Shown here piece after piece: positions 21,681 to 28,556 of a DNA stretch of 28,556 bases; position 1 is the stretch's first letter, and every line of letters begins with the position of its first letter. This DNA is from Acanthaster planci. Taxonomy: Eukaryota > Echinodermata > Asteroidea > Valvatida > Acanthasteridae. The position numbers and the translations under genes were made by a program. The stretch lies in assembly GCF_001949145.1 (NCBI RefSeq), contig NW_019091576.1:248791-277346 (forward strand), written 5' to 3'. The notes under the pieces are model-generated. The model worked only from the letters and a program-made list of their open reading frames with translations, had not been told where the DNA came from and ran no database searches.

Positions 21681-24600
21681 ATGAAGACCTACGCTGTCCT
21701 TGTACTGCTAGTGTGCATGGCCTACTGCGCCTCTGCCTACAACGACCACGCGGGTAGGCATTTCGTTTTGATTTCCAGACTCTGGTATGAATTTGAAGAA
21801 TTCTTCATGATCTAAACACCATGTTCAATAGTCACTGTTGTATTGGATGCACGATGAGAGTTCTGTGAAGAGTGCCAGAAAATTGTCCAGCCCATACTGG
21901 GACAGAAAATGGGGCTTTGGTTCAAGTTCTCGACACAGGTGTTTCTAAATAGCAGTAAATGGGGAGATGGGAGACCTACACTTTTTGTGGGAAAAAACCT
22001 TCGCTCTTTTGTGACTAATAGGGACTACATATTTGCCTGGACGAAGCCCATTGCTCATAGAAAAGGTCCCTTGTGAGGAGAGCAGGCACCCCTTAAGTTG
22101 AGGAGAGATAGCCTTTACTTTCCGTAAATCTTTTGGTGCTGGATGGAATGAGCCAATTTAATTCCAACGGCAGGGTTTTCAGCCTGAACGGACCCCTCGA
22201 CTTTCTGCTATATATATTTGTTGTTGTTGTTGCTGTTTTTGATAAAGTAGGTCAAATTGCAACCTAAGTGCGATCTGTCATCCGAACCAGGGCAAAATAT
22301 TAACAATGAAGCCTTCCAGAATGGCATAGAATTCTGTAGCTGTTTCCCCCAACGGGAACGGAACGACACAAATGGTCACGCACGCACACTGCAAAATTTA
22401 AGGCAAGGTTTCAGCCGAGGTCGCCCAATGCTAGAATACCCCCTCGAGGTACCCCCGATCTCTTGTAAATTGTCTTCTCCATTCCAATGACGATCGGGTC
22501 TTTCGATGGAGTGACGTACCGTGGCTTATCTCCGCTACGTGACGAGAAAAATATTATTTGTGTATTCGGAGTTCTGGCCGACCATATTCGGGAAACCTTT
22601 TTTGACAATGCAAGCGGAACGATTTCATTGACAAGCATTTTTAAAACCCTGGGACTAAAATCTGCTAAATTAGCTAAACCAGACCGTAGACCAATGATTA
22701 CTGTAAAATTGAGAACTGTATTTCCGAGTTGGATTTGTTCAAATAGCCAGTTTCATTTGATGTCTGCCCCCAAACCAGAAATTATAATTTTGTTGTTGTC
22801 AATCAAGTCAGTGCTCTTTTCCACGTCGTTTTGTTGAATCTGTTCAGGGGAGCCATTAAGAGATTAGCGTGGTCGAATAGCCACCTTGCCGCCGAAGTGG
22901 TACCACCCGTGTGCACGCTGTAAAACCCAAGAACGTGTTTAAAAACTAAACGCATAATACGTTTCAACAGGCAGTGCGTTTTGACACATGAACGTGTTCA
23001 ACAAAGTGTTTATCATAAGGATAAACAAAATAATAATCCAGGTAAAGTGACTTGTCCACGATCACACGATGCTGCCACCAGGTGGATTCGAACCCCCGAC
23101 CTATGATCAGAGGCTGCAAATCCAAACCACGAGGCCACATGCCTCCTATGAAATGAAAAATAACCCCATTTGATTATACCAACACTCTTTTGTGTTGATG
23201 AAATTCAAATCTCATGTTGTAAGTGGATAATTGAAGCTGACACTCTCTATAATGGGTGCGTTCGATTAGCTTCCCTGAACACAACAGTGATACACGCAGG
23301 GAAGCCTCGAAATGAGGATAATCAAAAGCTGCAGCGTATTCTTCAAGGCAAGCTGGGAAAAAGATCAAAGCCCTTCCACGTTCGTTCTTTGATGTCCATG
23401 CTCGAACGGTCCATCCGTGACGTCATTACACCTGGGCAGCTTCCAAAGACCCGCCCGCCTACTGGCACTAGGGCAGGCACAAAGATCACGTGATGGCTAA
23501 ACGAACGCCCTCGTGTAAGTTTGACTTACACGTGTAAACCAGTCGAACGCACCCTTTATATGGATTCAGAGTGGATTATCACTTGATTGTAACATCAAAT
23601 ATAAACACCGCGTTCAGACAATATATAGCGTGATGCCATTTTATTGGTGTCATTCTTAACTTTCAGGAGAGGATAAGGACCTGACTCTTCGGGAGCTCCT
23701 GCACAAAGTCCTGACCGAGTTCGAATCCCAGGATCTAAAACGTGAGTTTTGTGATAGGCGTTTCTGCTCTTTAAAATTAATCCCAGTGCAAGGGACTTTG
23801 TTATTGCCATCATATCGTCCGAAATTCATGTCAACAGCATCGATATATTTCGTTGTGCAGATTGTTGCTGAATAGGTAACGTATTGCGTTCAGCGGCGAG
23901 GTTTATTAATTTTCCACTTTACTTAGCATGGTAACTGTTTTCATTTAATAATGAGGTTGGCAACGACGTGATTGAATACGAGCGATTCACAATAGTGCGC
24001 CTCCAAGCGTTTGGAACGCGTTGGCCAATCACGACGCGCGAAATCTGTCGACCCTTTCCAAACGAGCATTGGGTCGACTAATTTCGCGCGTCGTGATTGG
24101 CCAACGTGTTGTATATGCATATTGTATTGGAGGCACACTATTGTCAATCGATGGTATTGCCTCAAAAAACACAGAAAAAACAAACAAACAATGACTCATT
24201 ACATTAAATTTGTAATCTTGGGCTTAAGTTAGGAGGAATTGAATGCATAATCGTGTACCATTATTGACTAGGTTTATTCCTTTCGTGGAAAAAAAAAACG
24301 AGAGGTGGTACTGATCTCCAAAACAACAGACCAGAGAACTGAAATTTGTTCCGAAATAAAGAAAAAACCTTTCACCCTACCGTTACAAAGGTTAATAACG
24401 GCGTCTACAATTTACATGAGATAAACATCTGTATCGTGAACAATTGCCCCGCCACTGATTTCCCATTAGGAGCCATTACTCTTGTTACTCACGCCACGAT
24501 TTGGAAATCATGAACGAAAAGGGTTTATTTTCTGTTGTTTGTTGTTTCTGTTTGCTTTCCTTTCTCCAATGAAAATGTTAGTATTGATATCGCTCTTATC

Positions 24601-24991
24601 ATTCATTGTAATGGTGTTTATTAATCACTTTGATGTGTTGAAAGGTTCTGTGTACTTGTAAAATATGTGTGCCTTCAATATTTAGCAGTGGTTGTTGTTA
24701 CACTGTTTGTGTACTTAACACAGTTAAGTGTTACAAACATAAATGAGAATTCCACTTATTCTCTAATGCTCAAAACGAGACTGTTACGGCAGTCTTCAAA
24801 CAAAACGTCAAGTGTCCCTCAAATGAGTAAACTTAATCATCCGAATTCCCATGCATGCATCTCTAATGGAGGTGTTCCGTTTTTTGTTTTTGGGGTTTTT
24901 TTTAGGTGGGGAGCACTGTGGCGGGAATCGGTACTGCTCAGCCGGTTTAATCTGCAACTGGCAGCCGGATGGTAGTTCGTTTTGTGCATGA
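21681..24991 (+). CDS. Gene C: secreted four-cysteine peptide precursor (77 aa, three exons)
   Basis: Exons are 21681-21753, 23667-23741 and 24906-24991; all introns are GT/AG in phase 1 and the joined frame is open to TGA. Residues 1-19 are a signal peptide (MKTYAVLVLLVCMAYCASA). Residues 25-48 are a pro-segment beginning GEDKDLTLRELLHKVLTEF. Lys49-Arg50 is a convertase site; the Arg codon is split over intron 2. The 27-residue mature part begins GEHCGGNRYC, with cysteines at mature positions 4, 10, 16 and 26 (C-x5-C-x5-C-x9-C). The exon 3 acceptor has a long T tract. This is the best-formed gene in the window. It is homologous to A and B in exons 1 and 2 and strongly diverged in exon 3. A granulin-like or colipase-like fold is conceivable from the C-x5-C-x5-C pattern, but the likeness is weak. 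A defence peptide role is inferred from architecture alone. Confidence 0.87.
22487..22837 (+). pseudogene. LINE ORF1-like fragment in gene C intron 1
   Basis: The frame contains DEKNIICVFGVLADH near its start and then LGLKSAKLAKPDRRPMITVK. This resembles the RRM-like part of non-LTR retrotransposon ORF1 proteins, where a (K/R)xNx(I/V)xFGxxE motif is followed by LGL and, some 15-20 residues on, by a hRhG..RPI.VKF motif. The usual Glu after the FG motif is absent and no zinc knuckles or reverse transcriptase are nearby. I read it as a short truncated remnant. Confidence 0.4.
23020..23146 (-). mobile_element. tRNA-derived SINE in gene C intron 1
   Basis: In reverse complement the head reads GGAGGCATGTGGCCTCGTGG (A-box-like), and about 35 bases later GGGGGTTCGAATCCACC (B box, 23084-23094). 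A tail follows with GGACAAGTCACTTTACCTGG, which is a common SINE body motif. This is an RNA polymerase III type head on a retroposon, not a functional tRNA: the acceptor ends do not pair. Confidence 0.75.
23254..23554. mobile_element. hAT-like MITE in gene C intron 1
   Basis: Perfect 12-bp inverted ends, GGGTGCGTTCGA and TCGAACGCACCC, enclose 301 bp. Such GTGCGTTCGA ends are familiar from hAT-type elements. Flanks TCTATAAT and TTTATATG could be a decayed 8-bp target duplication. Inside, CGTGTAAGT-ttg-ACTTACACG forms a perfect hairpin near the right end. The plus frame 23170-23493 crosses the left boundary and is not a gene. The element ends about 110 bases before gene C exon 2. Confidence 0.65.
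23975..24158. mobile_element. Fold-back MITE, copy 2, in gene C intron 2
   Basis: The 184-bp palindrome runs from AATACGAGCGATTCACAATA to CTATTGTCAATCGATGGTATT, with the same core as copy 1 (TTGGCCAATCACGACGCGCG and its inverse). The right arm has picked up a TATATGCATATTGTA change. Confidence 0.8.
24160..24900. other. Rest of gene C intron 2; nothing else seen
   Basis: AT-rich sequence without repeats or exons that I can support. The plus frame 24667-24975 runs through the exon 3 acceptor in a different frame from the cysteine exon and is a shadow. Confidence 0.5.
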
Positions 24992-25039
24992 TACGGAAAA
25001 GGACGGTAGACACATCACCACAAAACCCCTCCAACTGGA

Positions 25040-25045
25040 AATAAA
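25040..25045 (+). terminator. Polyadenylation signal of gene C
   Basis: AATAAA 49 bases after the gene C stop; a second copy (AATAAAAC) lies near 25077. Confidence 0.6.
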
Positions 25046-25049
25046 TGGC

Positions 25050-25585
25050 GAGAGGCCAAGAGACAAGTTCAAAAACTAATAAAACTATTCCTATTCAGCA
25101 TAGCGAGTGGGTTATCCCACATTGGGCTCCATATCATGTTGGCAGCTTCTTGCGTATTTTATTTGTAGGTAGTTGGTCTTTAATTCGCTGGCGTTTTTTG
25201 CTTTCACAGAGACATACCTGCTCTAAATTTATGGCTTAGGGCGAGTACGCTTGCGTGCATCTTCCCTACACACGTTGAAGACAAGGGCCAAATTGTAGGA
25301 CAACGTGAGTTTTCCTTTTTCCCGAAAGACGAGCATCTCTGCCAATTAACTTTGGCTAACTGACAACCATGTTTCTTTTAATTACTGGTTGATGTAAACG
25401 TTTGCCTTTCAAGGAGTCATTCGAAGGTTTCCGTACTGTATAAAGTTGTTCCTGAGTAGGATGGTAACCCTGCAGTGTTGACGACCGAATTGGCATCGGA
25501 ACATTAAGTTGAAGTGAAAAATATGTTAAATTGATGTTTCTTTAGTTTGGAATTTCAGGCTATTCATGGCGAACGACAGCAATAG
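25050..25585. other. Downstream of gene C; no gene seen
   Basis: No splice-consistent family exon and no recognisable repeat. Short frames only. Confidence 0.45.
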
Positions 25586-25587
25586 GT

Positions 25588-25747
25588 GGAAAGGCTTCTG
25601 GTAGCACCATCCGAAGGAATATATCTCTTACGAATTTGTGTGGTTCTGGAGAAGTATAGACGTTGCGTATACTCCCGGTTCTCTTTAGAACCATACATAC
25701 TCATAAGAGATATATTCCTTCGCATGGTGCTACCGCAAGCCTTTCAA
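25588..25747. mobile_element. Hairpin (fold-back) element with ~60-bp arms
   Basis: The left arm GGTAGCACCATCCGAAGGAA (25600) and the inverse of the right arm GGTAGCACCATGCGAAGGAA (around 25733) match. Similarity continues through ATATATCTCTTAYGA and on to TGGTTCT. The loop is about 40 bases. The arms differ at about one position in eight. It is probably a MITE or the joined ends of a larger element. The plus frame 25586-25795 is a by-product. Confidence 0.7.
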
Positions 25748-25759
25748 ACTATTACCGAC

Positions 25760-26030
25760 TTCTTTAGTTTAGTAATGATGCATATAGGTAGATAAGGCTG
25801 GATATTTTTTGGAAGTGCGATTTTTTTAAATGTTTGAAATGCTAAACACATTGCCATGATAGCTTCCGCTGAAATCAACCTCTAAATGGCACAAAGGCCT
25901 AATGGCTCAAGCACAAATGACCGATTGTACCCGCTAAGTCACCTCCACTATTTGCGCTAAACAACACTTATGAAAAAGAAGGACGCCATGTTGTTGATGC
26001 TTGATACCCACTGTAGGTCGCGTGACTACA
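25760..26030. other. No gene seen
   Basis: AT-rich DNA between the hairpin element and the CACGT microsatellite. Confidence 0.4.
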
Positions 26031-26031
26031 G

Positions 26032-26060
26032 GTCACGTCACGTCACGTCACGTCACGTGA
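26032..26060. repeat. (GTCAC)n / (CACGT)n pentanucleotide microsatellite
   Basis: Five perfect GTCAC units, ending in GTCACGTGA. The last unit creates a CACGTG E-box and each unit junction gives ACGTCA (half CRE). Just before it, GTGACTACAGGTCAC is a short inverted repeat. Confidence 0.85.
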
Positions 26061-26325
26061 ATACAATAGACCAACTGCGATAGGTGTTATTTACTTGCTT
26101 GGTGAATATTTAGTTTGCTCTGAAAATCGTTCCCTCTTTATGGCTTTTTTATGGTAAAACGATGAAGAAGCTTTGTTGGTGTATATTTGCCAGTCAAGTC
26201 TCCTCTTGCAGTCAAACTAGTCAAGTTTAAGGTACGCACGAGTCATTTCTGAACTTTGCATATTTTCGTTTAAGTATTATTGAAGGGTACTTTGACAATG
26301 CACACTATTCCACCGTCATTTGATT

Positions 26326-26441
26326 TAGTGCGCCTCCAAGAGTTGGCAATGCGTTTGGAAAGGGTCGACAGATTTCGCGCGTTGTGATTGGCTAACGTGT
26401 TTCAAACTCCTGGCGGCGCACTACTGCGAATAGCCCGTATT
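26326..26441. mobile_element. Fold-back MITE, copy 3 (internally deleted)
   Basis: TAGTGCGCCTCCAAGAGTTG joins directly to GGAAAGGGTCGACAGATTTC, which in the full copies belongs to the right half. It then continues to GGCGCACTACTGCGAATAGCCCGTATT. About 60 bp of the centre and left arm are missing and the first bases of the left end are lost. Confidence 0.75.
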
Positions 26442-26444
26442 ATC

Positions 26445-27295
26445 GGAAATGTTTTTGGTGATGGTATATACATTAAAGTAATGTCGAAATCAAAGCAAAA
26501 CGAAGTCTGTGTCTTTGCCTTATTGTGTGTTGTAAAATGTATGATGGTACAGGACACAGATGACACCAAGCTTTTCCCAAATTATACAAATGGAAATCTG
26601 TCAGTCTGGATGGTGCAAAAATCGACAAGAAGGCATGCCAAACCATTCCTCTCCAAACGATGTTCAGAGGTTTAAATAGCACCGACAGGTCGGAGTGGAA
26701 TAACACCATCCACCTCGTCTTTATTGGCCAAGATTACAAAATGTCTTTGACGAAATTTAAACAAAAAATCTTAAATTGTGGAGAAGTTGATAGAGGAAGG
26801 CGGTGCCTAACTGTTTGTACATGCATTAAGATGGAATGAAGTGCCGACAAACCGCAACTTGGTTCATTCTGAGGGAGCGCGTTGTCCACGTGCAGTGGCG
26901 TAAGCATTAGTAGACTTAAAGCTACGAGGCATATAAATGAAGACTTATGAGATGTTAAGTTTCCAGATTGCGCACATTATTCCACAGTCATTTAATTTCA
27001 AATAATTGAAATATCTTCCCTGGTGACTGGCTCATGCATGAAACGAATTCAGTATCAGAACAAAAGAAAGTGTTTACCCATGCCTCGTTGTGTTCTAAAG
27101 AATTGTAGAAGTCTTCACCCCAGACTGGTTTTACTGTTTTGGCCGGTGCACCTTGCAGGCGACATGCGCTAGCGAGTACAGCTAAATAACAGTACCAGAA
27201 GAGGGCTCTATATTCACAACAGACGAACTGCCAGAAAACCAGTCTTGTAAAATCTGGCAGGCTAACCCAAAAAATTCCGAGCACACCTGACTTGC
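26445..27295. other. No gene supported
   Basis: The plus frame 26388-26675 starts inside the MITE and is not credible. The minus frame 26988-27380 (130 codons) lies downstream of the promoter-like patch but has no recognisable domain. TGCGCACATTATTCCACAGTCATTT at 26973 resembles TGCACACTATTCCACCGTCATTT at 26299, a short dispersed pair. Confidence 0.35.
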
Positions 27296-27299
27296 TCAA

Positions 27300-27475
27300 G
27301 TTACTATGGATTACTGAGTATGCGCACTGCTGAATCCCGTGGGCCATGCAGATTGGCACCCTTCTGGCGCGCATGCGCAATTATTCACGGTAACCAATCT
27401 CCTGATTGGTTGAAGCCACCAGAGTTCGTGTGGTGGCCATTTTACCGAGCCAATAATGTCTAAACCAATCAATGC
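27300..27475. promoter_or_regulatory. Promoter-like patch: NRF1-type, paired CCAAT and YY1-like motifs
   Basis: GCGCGCATGCGC (27367) is an NRF1-like palindrome, with a partial one (TATGCGCACTG) near 27319. AACCAATC-tcct-GATTGGTT (27392-27411) is a perfect inverted pair of CCAAT boxes; two further CCAAT occur near 27450 and 27465. GGCCATTTT (27435) is the inverse of a YY1-type AAAATGGCC. Clustering suggests a TATA-less promoter, possibly transcribing to the left. No gene body was recognised on either side, so this remains motif-based. Confidence 0.35.
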
Positions 27476-27479
27476 TAAC

Positions 27480-28556
27480 ATAGGCTACAGAAGACAGCCA
27501 AGATTGTTGAACTTTTTGTCGAATTAATTCAATAATTTCAATGCACTACATTCAATTATTGCCGGAGGGTTACGGTAGTGATTTGCAGGAACGAACTCTT
27601 GGAGATGATGCTCTTGTCTATTAGTGATCACCAAGGAAAGCGTGAATTTAAGCCCAGAATTCAGTGAAAGCAACCGCTTATCGGTTTTTGTCACTTTGTC
27701 GCTTTATGCGCTTAATCTCAGTAGGTTTCCCTCAAACAATATTGTTTGCAGAACCCAATTCAACATATTTTCAACAAATTTTTATTTTTTTACGATTCTT
27801 TGAAACAAGGATTTTCTTTCACAAGAACTGAAACACGAGGAGGATATGCTGCATTGTGATGCCACAAACAGCCGAGAAAACAATTTTCAAAGTTGAGTCA
27901 CTCTTTATAAACAGAGAATCTGTATGGATTAACTTCAAGTGTTGATTAATGTTAATACATTGCGCCCCTCACCTTTTCTTCAGATATCGCTGCAGTGCAT
28001 TTTTTCAGGTACTTAGTTTTTAAATCTGTACGGTCGTTTTGATACCATATTGGTAAAAATCAAACACCGTTCTTGCTCATCTCCAATTTTTCCGAGACCC
28101 GTCAGCTGAAGATTTTACTTTTTCCACTGCGGTGCTCAAAGCACAAGGGTTGGCATGTACATTTTCTTAAACTCCAAATGACCGTTAAACAAAACAATGT
28201 GTCTGCTTGAGTTCATTGCAAAATTACAGACTTGTTCAGTTCCCCGAACAGTGCCTGATCTCTTTATTTACTTCCACAGCTCTGAATTGCAGGGGTGGAA
28301 CTCTGTACATTGAATTTGTTGCTAACGTTAAAATCGATTTGGAGTATTTCCAATTACTCCTTCATTGGTATTCCCCACAGGGCCGGCAGGCTGAACGCTT
28401 TCAAAATTCACCTGCAATTCGTGCCTTGCTCGGGTTTATATGCCAGCATGGACTACATTAATGAACAAAATAATTGAAGACACACTTTCACTAAAATCCA
28501 ATGTAGTGCCTGTTGCTTCCCACTGTAACACAAACAAGCAGAGGAAATGTGTTCAA
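27480..28556. other. No gene supported to the window end
   Basis: The overlapping plus frames at 28207-28461 and 28295-28477 have no domain or splice support. No repeats stand out. Confidence 0.4.

Noticed and set aside
23084-23146. A functional tRNA gene on the minus strand
   Set aside because: Only the promoter boxes are conserved. The acceptor stem does not pair, and a SINE body follows.
26988-27380. A minus-strand gene of 130 codons below the promoter-like patch
   Set aside because: No domain or plausible splice sites; the plus strand of the same DNA has a short MPRCVLKNC start recalling a THAP finger, but the rest of that domain is absent.

Overview
The window looks like nuclear DNA of an invertebrate animal, most likely a marine deuterostome such as an echinoderm, hemichordate or amphioxus. 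The reasons are AT-rich DNA with long gene-poor stretches, small exons with GT/AG introns, AATAAA signals, many DNA-transposon relics with inverted ends, a tRNA-derived SINE, and abundant ACATGTAC and TAGGCC motifs. The phylum is an inference from sequence flavour; no gene here fixes it. Nothing bacterial, no operon and no CRISPR array is visible.

The clearest content is a cluster of three related genes for short secreted cysteine-rich peptides, here called A, B and C. They share a three-exon plan. Exon 1 codes a signal peptide. Exon 2 codes a charged, leucine-rich pro-segment with the core (G)ED[KR][DE]L[TA]LREL[LM]. Exon 3 codes a mature peptide of 26 to 29 residues with four cysteines, then a stop. 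Gene A is on the minus strand (13070 to 10924), gene B on the minus strand (20979 to 18840) and gene C on the plus strand (21681 to 24991). B and C stand head to head about 0.7 kb apart. In B and C the pro-segment ends in Lys-Arg just before the mature peptide, which suggests convertase processing. In A this site is missing. The signal and pro exons are conserved while the mature exon varies strongly between genes in sequence, charge and cysteine spacing. This is the usual pattern of host-defence or venom-type peptide families. I recall a similar precursor layout for cysteine-rich antimicrobial peptides of starfish, but cannot confirm homology from here.

Downstream of gene A a 2.05 kb unit is present twice in tandem (7359-9410 and 9411-11438). 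Each copy has an intact terminal exon encoding nearly the same mature peptide. This could give alternative last exons. However, single N bases at 7313 and 9395 bracket the first copy, so an assembly artefact made from two haplotypes is a serious alternative. A second, older and diverged duplication links about 4555-6040 with about 14960-16540. Both copies keep a short minus-strand frame that resembles the family's pro exon, possibly relics of lost members.

The rest is repeats and apparently non-coding DNA. From left to right it holds an inverted-repeat element with G-rich 16-bp tandem arrays (1-2110); an ACATGTAC-rich tract (3405-3490); a 220-bp terminal-inverted-repeat element (13946-14168); three copies of a fold-back element (16575, 23975 and 26326); a LINE-ORF1-like fragment, a SINE and a hAT-like element inside intron 1 of gene C; a hairpin element (25588-25747); a CACGT microsatellite (26032-26060); and a CCAAT/NRF1/YY1-like promoter-like patch (27300-27475). 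Most other open frames are short, overlap one another on both strands and show no recognisable domain.
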